7,320 bases of DNA from Butyricicoccus sp. (lineage in GTDB: Bacteria; Bacillota; Clostridia; Oscillospirales; Butyricicoccaceae), in the NCBI GenBank assembly GCA_031293105.1, contig JAUMSA010000087.1, positions 1 to 7,320 of the forward strand. The letters are read 5' to 3'. Under the pieces are notes generated by a model. It had not been told where the DNA came from, searched no databases, and worked only from the letters and a program-made list of their open reading frames with translations. Below are positions 1 through 7,243 of the stretch, piece by piece. The position numbers and the translations under genes were made by a program. How positions within the stretch are numbered: the first letter of the stretch is position 1; every line of letters begins with the position of its first letter.

Positions 1-855
1 GGTATTAAAGGTTTCCATAATCTCCTTTTTGCCGCCCACTGCCGCAACCGGGAATCCGTTGCCAATGGCTTTGCCCAGACAGGTCAAATCCGGATCGACA
101 TCATAAAAGGAGGTCGCGCCACCGAGAGCGACCCGGAAACCTGTGACAACTTCGTCAAAAATCAGGTAAATGCCTTCCTGGTCACACAATTCACGCACCT
201 GTTTGAGATAGTGGCTGTCGCATTTCAGGCAGCCAAACGTTGTATTGAATGGGTCAATAATGATGGCTGCAATCTGCCCCTTGTTTTCCTGACAGGTCTT
301 TTGCAGATGATCGAAATCATTGATTCGGCAAAGCAGGGTCTTTTCATAAACATCGCGCAGCATCCCCGCCGAAAACGGGTCAGGACGATACAGGTTCTCC
401 TTTTTGGATAAGACATTGAGCAAAACTGAATCATGCCAGCCGTGGAAAGCCCCCTGCATTTTGATGATCTTGTCTCGTCCAGTGGCTGCGCGTGCCGCGC
501 GGATGGCATGATAGGTCGCTTCCGAACCACTGCCGCAGGCCAGTACCCGCTCGACCGCCCGCATATGGCCGGTGATCTTTTCGGCCAGGCGTACTTCCGG
601 TTCGCTCACACCCACACCATACAAATCATATTTCTGCACCGCATCGACAACTTTGTCTTTGATCTCCTTGCAGCCATATCCGACCACCATCGGTCCCCAA
701 GCGCCCAGAAAGTCCACGTACTTCTTGCCATTTTGATCCCAGAAATATGCGCCTTCTGCCTTAGCGGTCACAAAGTCGGGCGGATAATTCCGAATGCAGG
801 TGTTGATGCCGCCCGGCAGGACAGCTTTTGCCCGTTCCAGTAGTGTGTTTGCCAT
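1..855 (-). CDS. Class III PLP-dependent aminotransferase, glutamate-1-semialdehyde aminotransferase-like (C-terminus outside the window)
   Basis: The frame is open from the ATG at 855 to the window edge, giving the first 285 residues of a protein usually about 430 long. It starts MANTLLERAKAVLPGGIN, as fold-type I class III enzymes of the HemL-like group do. The PLP-binding landmarks are all visible: GSGSEAT at 108-114 (phosphate binding), the AFHGWHD segment at 136-142, D234 in DEVVTGFR (pyridine nitrogen) and K262 in CLGKAIGNGFP (Schiff-base lysine). The family moves an amino group from an amino-aldehyde or amino acid to an acceptor in the cytoplasm, or isomerises glutamate-1-semialdehyde. 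The gene starts 2 bases after the M20 hydrolase stop, and its ribosome binding site (AGGGGTG) lies inside the end of that gene, so the two are probably translationally coupled. With no haem genes in view and a transporter operon around it, a catabolic transaminase is more likely than true HemL. The exact substrate is unknown. Confidence 0.92.
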   Translation of the reverse strand, partial: MANTLLERAKAVLPGGINTCIRNYPPDFVTAKAEGAYFWDQNGKKYVDFLGAWGPMVVGYGCKEIKDKVVDAVQKYDLYGVGVSEPEVRLAEKITGHMRAVERVLACGSGSEATYHAIRAARAATGRDKIIKMQGAFHGWHDSVLLNVLSKKENLYRPDPFSAGMLRDVYEKTLLCRINDFDHLQKTCQENKGQIAAIIIDPFNTTFGCLKCDSHYLKQVRELCDQEGIYLIFDEVVTGFRVALGGATSFYDVDPDLTCLGKAIGNGFPVAAVGGKKEIMETFNT

Positions 856-857
856 GT

Positions 858-2111
858 TCACCCCTGTCCTTTCTGCGCACGTTTGCCTAAAAAATCATGA
901 ATGCTGTTTGCACAGGCTGTCACCTGCGAAAACCGGACCTGTTCGGAACCCGAATGCGCATGCCGGATCTCACCTGGTCCAAAATTGATGGTGGGGATGC
1001 CCAACATCTCCTGATAAAAATATTTATCGCTCAAACATTTCATCGCTTCCACGCCACCCTTCATGCCGTTCTCCCGCACACAGGCAGCAAATTCGGTGAC
1101 CAGCGGGTGGGAAAAATCCAAAACGCTCCAATCGCGCTCAAATACATACGAACAATGTACCCGACCGCGCAGCGCTTCATCGGCTTGCAGAGCATCGGCG
1201 ATGCGCTGCTTCATATCTGCCGTATGCAGGTTGGGCAGCACTCCGACCGAACAATGCACCACCGCCCGACGCGGCACTGTGGCCGGCCATTCGCCGGTAT
1301 GGAACATGCCCACATTAAAGACTGGCAGATAATCCTCATAATACTGCGGGGGATTTTTCCGGCATTCTTCCCGATAGGCGGCATGCATCTCCCGCAGGCG
1401 TTCGATCGCCCGCAAAGCCAGTTCAAAACCGCTCAGACCGGTCTGATGCATCGCCGCCGTATGCGTGGATACCCCTTCGCATTCCATTTTGAGCCACAAT
1501 CCTGCCCGGTGGGCTGGCTGTATCATTTCATCGGTAGGTTCCATGACGATAGCGGCCTGGCCCTCCATCGGATGACGCGCTACCCAGAGCGCACCATTGC
1601 CGCCGATCTCCTCTTCCACCACGATGTGACCGACCACATCAAAGGGCAATCGCTTCCCCTGCAAACTCAGCAGCCAGAACACCATATAGATGACCGCAAT
1701 GCCACCTTTGTCATCGCAGGCGCCCAGACCATACAGGATATCGCCATCCACGGTAGGATGCAGCAAATTTTCATCCCCTTTGCTGGCGAATACCGTATCG
1801 ATGTGGGCATTTAAGTAGATGGGCTTTTGCTCCCCGGTGCCCGCCCAACGGATTTCCAGGTTGAAGTGTCCCGTATAATCGTTTCCGCCGATCGGTCCCG
1901 GGCACCATAGGGGATCTTGCTGGATGCGGTTGTCCATCTCCAGCTTTTGAACGATCACACCCGGAATCTCCTGAAATTTCTCCAGCGCATATTGACAGGC
2001 CTCCAGTTCCTCATTGGAATACGAACGGATGGCCACCAGTTCGGTCAAAAATGTCTGCATCTTTTCGCGCAGCCACGCCGCTTTTTCCTGACCGATCTTT
2101 TGTTCCAGCAC
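858..2111 (-). CDS. M20-family zinc metallohydrolase (ArgE/DapE-like deacylase or peptidase)
   Basis: This is a cytoplasmic di-zinc amidohydrolase of about 417 residues, a normal length for M20 enzymes, which cleave N-acyl-amino acids or short peptides. The active-site series is complete: H103 and D105 in LNAHIDTV, bridging D133 in GLGACDDKGG, the catalytic and metal-binding pair E167-E168 in VEEEIGG, E191 in MEPTD, and H386 in RHAHSGSE near the C-terminus. The segment around H217 (GVSTHTAAM) matches the start of the lid/dimerisation domain, whose histidine completes the active site across the dimer. The start is a GTG. A GTG at 2117 is also in frame but lies inside the purine-rich GGGGAGGGG stretch, so the GTG at 2111, 5 bases after that stretch, fits better. 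The gene begins 14 bases after the second permease stop and ends 2 bases before the aminotransferase. The substrate is not determined; an N-acylated amino compound is plausible. Confidence 0.92.
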   Translation of the reverse strand: MLEQKIGQEKAAWLREKMQTFLTELVAIRSYSNEELEACQYALEKFQEIPGVIVQKLEMDNRIQQDPLWCPGPIGGNDYTGHFNLEIRWAGTGEQKPIYLNAHIDTVFASKGDENLLHPTVDGDILYGLGACDDKGGIAVIYMVFWLLSLQGKRLPFDVVGHIVVEEEIGGNGALWVARHPMEGQAAIVMEPTDEMIQPAHRAGLWLKMECEGVSTHTAAMHQTGLSGFELALRAIERLREMHAAYREECRKNPPQYYEDYLPVFNVGMFHTGEWPATVPRRAVVHCSVGVLPNLHTADMKQRIADALQADEALRGRVHCSYVFERDWSVLDFSHPLVTEFAACVRENGMKGGVEAMKCLSDKYFYQEMLGIPTINFGPGEIRHAHSGSEQVRFSQVTACANSIHDFLGKRAQKGQG

Positions 2112-2116
2112 AAACA

Positions 2117-2125
2117 CCCCTCCCC
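2117..2125 (-). promoter_or_regulatory. Ribosome binding site that decides the M20 start
   Basis: The minus strand reads GGGGAGGGG directly after the TAA of the upstream permease. It overlaps the first in-frame GTG (2117) and is 5 bases from the second (2111), which favours the second as the real start. Confidence 0.6.
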
Positions 2126-3085
2126 TTAGTTTTTCTTTTTCTCTCGGTAAATGACCAGAAGCAACAGGATAATGATACTGCCCTGTACGATCTTGCGTCC
2201 CGCATCCGAGATATCCAGCATGGTCATCAAACTGGTAATGATAATCATAATAATGACCCCAGCGATGGTGCCCAAATAGTTGCCCTTACCGCCAATGACC
2301 GCTGTACCGCCAACCACCGCAGCAGCAACCGAATCGAGCGTATACGTGTCGCCGGTACTAAAATAGCTGGTTCCCGTGTAGCCAAGCAGCAGGAATCCGG
2401 CGAGCGCCGACAGCACACCAGCCAATACATAAAGCAAAATCGTAATACGTCCCACATGCACGCCGGAAAAGCGGGCTGCAGTCGGATTCATGCCAATGGC
2501 ATAGACCCGGCGGCCAAATACGGTCCCGTTGAGCGCGAACAGCACAACAGCCGCCAGGATGATCCAGATGAGCAGCGAACCGTTGATGATGCCACCCAGT
2601 TTGCCATTGGCAAGATTGGACACGATATCCGAACTTTTGCCACGCGGTGCACCGCCCGAATAAATATAACTCAGGCCATAGACCACATTGCCCATGCCAA
2701 GCGTCATGATCATGGGCGGGATTTTCAGAAAATACACCCCAACGCCATTGAGCAGTCCAATGACAAACCCGACCAGCAAAACCAGTACGGCTGCTTTGAG
2801 GGTGTTTTCATTTTTGCCGGAGATGATCGCGGCCGACAGGATATTGGTAAAGGTGATGACATAGCCGATCGACATATCCATGCCTCCAATCAGGAGCACC
2901 AGATTTTGTCCAATGGCCACAATGCCCAAAAAGGATGCCTGCCGCAGAATATTCTCCATATGGCTCAGTTCCAAAAAACCAGGACTTGCAATCTGCGCCG
3001 CAATTAGCAGCAGGATAAGGAACGAATATACAAACACCAGGGGCTTGTATCGGTCCCAGGTCATACGGTCCAGTCGTTGTGTCAT
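2126..3085 (-). CDS. Sugar-type ABC transporter permease 2 (RbsC / BPD_transp_2 family)
   Basis: This hydrophobic protein of 319 residues matches the usual length of RbsC-type inner-membrane permeases and shows about eight to ten apparent membrane segments. Family hallmarks are the early GGMDMSIGYV motif after the second hydrophobic stretch and AAAVVGGTAVIGGKGNYLGT in the C-terminal half, the conserved coupling region that contacts the ATPase. A charged tail (YREKKKN) ends the protein on the cytoplasmic side. The frame extends upstream to an ATG at 3178, but that start would lie inside the preceding gene. The ATG at 3085 has AAAGGAG 7 bases ahead and gives the expected length. The sequence differs clearly from the other permease of the operon, so a heteromeric channel as in LsrC/LsrD is likely. 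Its position after the two MBL genes, rather than next to its partner, is unusual. Confidence 0.94.
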   Translation of the reverse strand: MTQRLDRMTWDRYKPLVFVYSFLILLLIAAQIASPGFLELSHMENILRQASFLGIVAIGQNLVLLIGGMDMSIGYVITFTNILSAAIISGKNENTLKAAVLVLLVGFVIGLLNGVGVYFLKIPPMIMTLGMGNVVYGLSYIYSGGAPRGKSSDIVSNLANGKLGGIINGSLLIWIILAAVVLFALNGTVFGRRVYAIGMNPTAARFSGVHVGRITILLYVLAGVLSALAGFLLLGYTGTSYFSTGDTYTLDSVAAAVVGGTAVIGGKGNYLGTIAGVIIMIIITSLMTMLDISDAGRKIVQGSIIILLLLVIYREKKKN

Positions 3086-3092
3086 ATGCTCG

Positions 3093-3099
3093 CTCCTTT
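3093..3099 (-). promoter_or_regulatory. Ribosome binding site that sets the permease 2 start
   Basis: AAAGGAG on the minus strand lies 7 bases before the ATG at 3085 and just after the TAA of the MBL gene (3102-3104). It supports the short start over the upstream in-frame ATG at 3178. Confidence 0.65.
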
Positions 3100-3101
3100 C
3101 C

Positions 3102-3920
3102 TTACCGGTAAAAATAGGGGGCTGTTTGCAGCGAGGCAAGCTGCTGCGAATCATGTGGATAAATAATCTGCGCCCCATAGGTTTCCTGCAATGCTTTGAC
3201 CTTGGCGACGCTTTGATAAAATCCGCGAGTGTCCGCGATCAGACCGGGCACCACGGGCGGCGGGCCGAAATTGCGCGCCGTATACAAGGCATCCGACGGG
3301 AAAATATAGGTGTTTTCCTCGCAGTGCAGCACCATTCCCAAACTGCCCGCCGTGTGGCCGGGCAAGGAAACCAGCGTAACGCCGGGTAAAAACTCCCCTT
3401 CTTCCACCGTGTGAAACCGCAGATCAGGAAATTCATAATCCCCCCGGAAGTACGCATTGGCATAACCATCCGGACTGCGATGGGCTTCCAACATGGCGGT
3501 TTCCAGCTCCACCCGGGAAAGATAGATGTTTTGCCCCGCCGGCGTGCCCGAAAAGAATCCCAAGCCGCCCGCGTGGTCATAGTGCCCATGCGAGAGGACG
3601 ATACCCCAGATATCCCGCACGGTCAGCCCCGCTTTTTGGAGCTGGTAATCGAGCAGATCTTTGCGGCCAATGTCGTAAGCGGCCAGGTCTTTTAAGCCGG
3701 GAGGCAACCGATCTTCGGTGTTGCCAATGTAATTGCCTGTGTCATACAGGAAGTATCCCACATCGGGATGATGGACCAAAATACTGATACTGCACAACCG
3801 CAACCAGACATGCGGGCGGTCTTTGCAGTCCACCGTGGCCCAGGATAAACCGGACAGATTGAGCGCTTCATCGTTTTCCACTTCGCCCAGCTTGAGGATG
3901 GTAAACGACAGACCTTTCAT
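3102..3920 (-). CDS. Metallo-beta-lactamase-fold hydrolase, N-acyl homoserine lactonase (AiiA/AttM)-like, active site intact
   Basis: This is a single-domain MBL-fold enzyme of 272 residues with no signal peptide, so cytoplasmic. The metal-binding set of the AHL-lactonase group is complete: H111, H113, D115 and H116 in SHGHYDHAGG, H189 in LPGHTAGSLG, D210 in FPSDALYTARNF and H256 in YPHDSQQ. Tyr213, three residues after the bridging aspartate, corresponds to the substrate-contacting tyrosine of AiiA (D-A-x-Y). The N-terminal half carries the LVHHPDVGYFLYDTG strand typical of the family. Known members hydrolyse lactones, including acyl-homoserine lactones, but many relatives act on other lactones or esters, so quorum quenching is only one possibility. 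The ATG overlaps the stop of the upstream paralogue (ATGA), with GGAGAGGGGG 7 bases ahead, so the two are translationally coupled. The second permease follows 16 bases downstream. The family call is firm; the substrate is not known. Confidence 0.9.
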   Translation of the reverse strand: MKGLSFTILKLGEVENDEALNLSGLSWATVDCKDRPHVWLRLCSISILVHHPDVGYFLYDTGNYIGNTEDRLPPGLKDLAAYDIGRKDLLDYQLQKAGLTVRDIWGIVLSHGHYDHAGGLGFFSGTPAGQNIYLSRVELETAMLEAHRSPDGYANAYFRGDYEFPDLRFHTVEEGEFLPGVTLVSLPGHTAGSLGMVLHCEENTYIFPSDALYTARNFGPPPVVPGLIADTRGFYQSVAKVKALQETYGAQIIYPHDSQQLASLQTAPYFYR

Positions 3921-4756
3921 GGTTCCGCCCCCTCTCCGTAAAAATATGGCGCTGTTTTCCAGGACGCAAATGCCTGTGGATCGCCGGTGAGCATCAGCTT
4001 GGCACCTGCACCATACAGTTCCCGCAGCCGCGATGCCGACTGCTGAAACGCCAGCGAATCATAGCAATCAGCCGGTGGGGTCGCGGGATCGGTGAAGTTT
4101 TCCGCACATGGCATGGCCCGCCCCGGAAATACGTATGTTCCACACAGGGTTTCGAGCAGCAGCCCGAGCGTGGCTGGCCGGCTTCCTGGCAGATGCAGCA
4201 CCCGTACGCCTTCGGCCAGGGTGGTATCCTGCTCAATATAGCGGAACCCGATGTCCGGCACCCAAAAATCGCATTTTCGGTAATGGAACCCTACATCCCC
4301 TTGGGCCAGCAGGGTTTCGGTCGCCCCGTAAGCAAAATCTGCCTGAGGCACTACGATCTGACGTCCAGCCGACTGACCGGACAGCAACGGTAAAATACCG
4401 GTATGCGTCCAACTCAGGTCCGACAGAATCACCATGGATAAATCGGATACCGAAATGCCGCATTTGGCAAGCTGCCGCTCGATCGTCTGCTCGGGCTCGG
4501 CAAAAAACGGGGTATAGGCTTCGATTTTGGCATCCCGCGCCTGTTGCCCGAAGCGGCAATCGGGCCGCACACCGCTATCATACAGCAAGTATCCTACTTC
4601 CGGATGCTTGACCAGCACGGCTGTGCAGGGCACACGCCACCAGGTCGCCGCCGGGGTGCGGTCATATTCCATGCCCATCCCGTACATATTGACGTCAATG
4701 GATTTGTCCTTTTCCACCCATCCGGTGTGTAAAATCGAAAAACCGATCTGTTTCAT
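3917..4756 (-). CDS. Metallo-beta-lactamase-fold paralogue with degenerate active site (probable pseudoenzyme)
   Basis: This 279-residue protein aligns end to end with the neighbouring lactonase-like protein. Shared landmarks are the MK..F.IL start, the LVKHPEVGYLLYDSG strand, FPGRAMPCAENF, and the C-terminal TAPYFY. The metal ligands are nearly all gone: in LSDLSWTHTG the HxHxDH positions read D113, S115, T117, H118, so only the last histidine survives. The later histidine is S192 (LPGSRPATLG), the bridging aspartate is R213, the AiiA-type tyrosine is P216, and the final histidine is G258. The frame is intact and well expressed by its signals, so this is not a decayed gene. It may stabilise, regulate or bind ligand with its active partner, or use a new chemistry; its function is unknown. 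An ATG at 4771 overlaps the permease stop, but the ATG at 4756 has GAGGGAG 6 bases ahead and matches the paralogue's N-terminus. Confidence 0.88.
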   Translation of the reverse strand: MKQIGFSILHTGWVEKDKSIDVNMYGMGMEYDRTPAATWWRVPCTAVLVKHPEVGYLLYDSGVRPDCRFGQQARDAKIEAYTPFFAEPEQTIERQLAKCGISVSDLSMVILSDLSWTHTGILPLLSGQSAGRQIVVPQADFAYGATETLLAQGDVGFHYRKCDFWVPDIGFRYIEQDTTLAEGVRVLHLPGSRPATLGLLLETLCGTYVFPGRAMPCAENFTDPATPPADCYDSLAFQQSASRLRELYGAGAKLMLTGDPQAFASWKTAPYFYGEGAEP

Positions 4757-4762
4757 ATGAGT

Positions 4763-4769
4763 CTCCCTC
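4763..4769 (-). promoter_or_regulatory. Ribosome binding site that decides the pseudoenzyme start
   Basis: GAGGGAG on the minus strand overlaps the TGA of permease 1 and lies 6 bases before the ATG at 4756. The alternative ATG at 4771 has only a weak purine run before it. Confidence 0.6.
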
Positions 4770-5724
4770 ATTTCCGGGTCCGGATGGCGCTGATCGTCAG
4801 TGCTGCGATCAGGATCAGTCCCTGTGCGACATATTGATAATACGATGGCATGCCGATCAGGTTGAGGATGTTGTTGATGATCGCCAGCAGAAAAACGCCT
4901 GCAAATGTTCCGACAATGCCGCCTTTGCCGCCGATAAACGCCGTACCGCCGACCACGGCAGCCGTAATGGTACGCATGGTATACTGCGCGCCGGCCAAGG
5001 GGTCACCTGAACTCATAATCGCAGACAACAGCACCCCGCTCAGCGCCGACACCGCTCCGCTTAGCACATAGGTGTAGATCTTGATGCGGTCGACCGCGAT
5101 ACCGGTCGACATCGCCGAACTTTCGCTGCCGCCAATGGCAAAGATCGACCGGCCATAGACCGTGCGGTTGAGGACCAGCCACAACAAAACAGACGCGACC
5201 ATCAAAATCAAAAGCGGCATCCGCTTGGAAAAGCCATACACGACCAGACGGGCAAAATCAATATCAATTTTGCCACCCGGCTTATCCAGAATCAACAGGC
5301 TGACGCCTGCAAAGATGGTCTGGGTCGACAATGTCACGATCATGGGCTGCTGCCGTCCTTTGGTAATCAGCAGGCCATTGAGCAGCCCAATGGCCGCACC
5401 TGCCAGCAGCGCCACCGCCACCGAGGGGCCAATGCCCCAGGTGGTCATGGTGGTGGCGCAGATGACGCTGCTCAGGGAAATGACCGAACCGGAGGAGAGA
5501 TCCAGTCCTCCCATGAGGATCACAAAGGTTTGTGCATAGGCCGCCAAGGCCATCGGCAGCCAGATGGACACCAGATTATTGAGGTTGCGCAGGTTGAGGA
5601 AATTGGCATCCAACCGGCTGGCAACCAACATCAGCAGCAGTGTGAACAGCCACACGACCACGACATCTGCTTTCCGCTGCCATAAATGCTTGCGGTTGCT
5701 TTTTAAGAGTAAGATGTCTTTCAT
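4768..5724 (-). CDS. Sugar-type ABC transporter permease 1 (RbsC / BPD_transp_2 family)
   Basis: This is an integral membrane protein of 318 residues with a basic N-terminus (KSNRKHLWQRK) and a series of hydrophobic segments, the first at about residues 23-40. It has the family motif GGLDLSSGSVISLSS near residues 72-86 and TAAVVGGTAFIGGKGG..GT in the last third, the region that couples to the ATPase. It would form the import channel for the CUT2-type transporter with the permease encoded at 2126-3085. The ATG overlaps the stop of the ATPase gene (ATGA at 5721-5724), with GAGGAGGG about 7 bases ahead, so ATPase and permease are translationally coupled. Length and motifs are ordinary for the family. 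The closest known arrangement with one fused ATPase and two permeases is Lsr (AI-2) or similar pentose/hexose systems; the ligand here cannot be told from the permease. Confidence 0.95.
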   Translation of the reverse strand: MKDILLLKSNRKHLWQRKADVVVVWLFTLLLMLVASRLDANFLNLRNLNNLVSIWLPMALAAYAQTFVILMGGLDLSSGSVISLSSVICATTMTTWGIGPSVAVALLAGAAIGLLNGLLITKGRQQPMIVTLSTQTIFAGVSLLILDKPGGKIDIDFARLVVYGFSKRMPLLILMVASVLLWLVLNRTVYGRSIFAIGGSESSAMSTGIAVDRIKIYTYVLSGAVSALSGVLLSAIMSSGDPLAGAQYTMRTITAAVVGGTAFIGGKGGIVGTFAGVFLLAIINNILNLIGMPSYYQYVAQGLILIAALTISAIRTRK

Positions 5725-7238
5725 GCACTTCCCTCCTCGGATGAAATGCCGACCGATGCAAGCATGACCGATTCTTCGGTGATTGCATCATCCCGAATCT
5801 CGGATACGACCCGGCCTTCATACATGGCCAGCACGCGATCGGCCAAGCCTACGATCTCCAATAGGTCGCTCGAATACATGATGACCGCAACCCCTTGCTT
5901 GGCAAATGCGCGCATCATGCGATAAAACTCCTGTTTGGTGGCCACATCGATGCCCCGTGTCGGTTCATCAAATAACAGTACTTTGGGCTGCACGGCGATT
6001 GATTTGCCCAGAACGGTCTTTTGCTGGTTGCCGCCCGACAGGCGCACGACCAACTGCTCCGGCGAGGGGGTCTTGATCTTGAGTTGTTCGATGGTGTGCT
6101 GCACAAATCCGGTTTCTGCCTTCCGGTCAATAATCCCCAGTGCTTTTTGGCGCAGTCCCAAACTGGAAAGCGCCAGATTACCCCGTACACTGGCATCGAG
6201 CAGCAAACCTTGCTTTTTCCGGTCGCCCGGAATATAGCCAATACCAGCGGCAATGCCTTCCGACGGGCTTGATACCTTGATTGCTTTTCCGTGCAGTTCC
6301 ATCGTCCCGCTGGCATGCAACACACCTGCAATCGAGCTGAGCAGCTCCGGCTGCCCATGGCCCTGTAACCCGGCGATGCCTAAGATCTCCCCTTCATACA
6401 CCGAAAAGCTTACATCTCGTACCACATCGCCATAGGACAGGTTGTGAACCGAAAAAATCGTTTTCTCCCGGCTCAGCGGCTCTTTTGGCGTGAAAATATC
6501 GGAAATCTCGCGTCCGACCATCATCTTGACTAGCTCGGTTTCGTCGATCTGGTCAAGGTTCACGGTGCCGACCAGTTGGCCGTCTTTTAGGACGGTCGCA
6601 CGGTCACCAAACCGGAAGATCTCTTCCATACGATGTGAGATGAAGATGACCGTTTTTCCTTCCTGTTTTAGATGCATGACGATCTCATACAGCTTGTCCA
6701 CTTCTTCGCGCGCAATGGCCGACGTCGGCTCGTCCAGAATAATGATTTCCGGGTCGCGGATCATCACCTTCAAAATCTCTGCCATCTGCTGTTTGGCAAC
6801 CGGCAAGCTGCCGGCCATGGCATAGGGGTCAATATCGATTTGATATCGGTCAGCAAGCTGTTGCACCGCTTTGCGCATGGCGGTTTCCCGCGTATATCCA
6901 AACCGTGCCATACCGGTCTTGGTTTCCGAACTGAGATAAATATTCTGTGCCACCGTCAGGGACGGGATAATGCTGAGTTCCTGATACACCATGGCAATGC
7001 CCGCCCGCTTGGCATCCATGGTGTCTTTAAAATTCTGCGGCTTGCCATGCAGCAAAATCTCGCCGCTATCCTTTTGGTGCATACCGGTAAGGATTTTTAG
7101 GAGCGTACTTTTGCCCGCGCCCTTTTCCCCGATGAGCACATGGACTTCCCCGGGTAGGCAGGAAAAATCCACCGCATCCAAAGCGCGTACGCCAGGAAAA
7201 CTTTTGGAAATCTTGCGCATTTCCAAGATCGGCTGCAT
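5721..7238 (-). CDS. Sugar-type ABC transporter ATPase with two fused nucleotide-binding domains (RbsA/MglA/LsrA family)
   Basis: This 505-residue protein has two ABC domains in tandem, the standard length for CUT2 ATPases that power import of sugars and related small molecules. Domain 1 has Walker A GEKGAGKST (37-45), Q-loop Gln86 (VYQELS), a non-canonical signature LPVAKQQM (145-152), Walker B IIILDE (165-170) and H-loop His202. Domain 2 has a degenerate Walker A, GLQGHGQPEL (290-299), without the lysine, but an intact signature LSGGNQQK (400-407) and Walker B VLLFDEPTRG (420-429), with SSD in place of the H-loop. Only the composite site of Walker A 1 with signature 2 therefore looks fully competent, as is usual in this family. 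An ATG at 7253 is in frame, but it overlaps the GGAGGTGA site, which lies 8 bases before the ATG at 7238, so the latter is chosen. The stop overlaps the permease start. Confidence 0.95.
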   Translation of the reverse strand: MQPILEMRKISKSFPGVRALDAVDFSCLPGEVHVLIGEKGAGKSTLLKILTGMHQKDSGEILLHGKPQNFKDTMDAKRAGIAMVYQELSIIPSLTVAQNIYLSSETKTGMARFGYTRETAMRKAVQQLADRYQIDIDPYAMAGSLPVAKQQMAEILKVMIRDPEIIILDEPTSAIAREEVDKLYEIVMHLKQEGKTVIFISHRMEEIFRFGDRATVLKDGQLVGTVNLDQIDETELVKMMVGREISDIFTPKEPLSREKTIFSVHNLSYGDVVRDVSFSVYEGEILGIAGLQGHGQPELLSSIAGVLHASGTMELHGKAIKVSSPSEGIAAGIGYIPGDRKKQGLLLDASVRGNLALSSLGLRQKALGIIDRKAETGFVQHTIEQLKIKTPSPEQLVVRLSGGNQQKTVLGKSIAVQPKVLLFDEPTRGIDVATKQEFYRMMRAFAKQGVAVIMYSSDLLEIVGLADRVLAMYEGRVVSEIRDDAITEESVMLASVGISSEEGSA

Positions 7239-7243
7239 CCAAT

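Noticed and set aside
433..843. Plus-strand open frame of 136 codons near the left edge
   Set aside because: It is antisense to the aminotransferase, whose minus-strand frame is open from 855 to position 1 with clear PLP motifs.
897..1814. Plus-strand open frame of 305 codons
   Set aside because: It lies wholly antisense to the M20 gene, whose active-site motifs are complete. Its translation is rich in His, Arg and Pro, shows no recognisable domain and has no good ribosome binding site.
2051..3007. Plus-strand open frame of 318 codons
   Set aside because: It is the antisense shadow of permease 2. Its Asn/His/Asp/Gln-rich low-complexity translation is what the reverse complement of hydrophobic membrane codons gives.
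3102..3920. Naming the intact MBL gene aiiA or calling it a proven quorum-quenching enzyme
   Set aside because: The motif set matches the lactonase group, but substrate range in this group is broad, and sequence alone does not show acyl-homoserine lactone activity.
3917..4771. The ligand-less MBL gene as a pseudogene
   Set aside because: There is no frameshift or internal stop, the length matches its paralogue, the ribosome binding site is good, and the changes are concentrated at catalytic positions while the fold-defining segments are kept.
4768..7238. Calling the transporter an AI-2 (Lsr) importer
   Set aside because: The architecture is similar, but none of the diagnostic lsr genes (lsrK, lsrF, lsrG) are present and the binding protein is outside the window.
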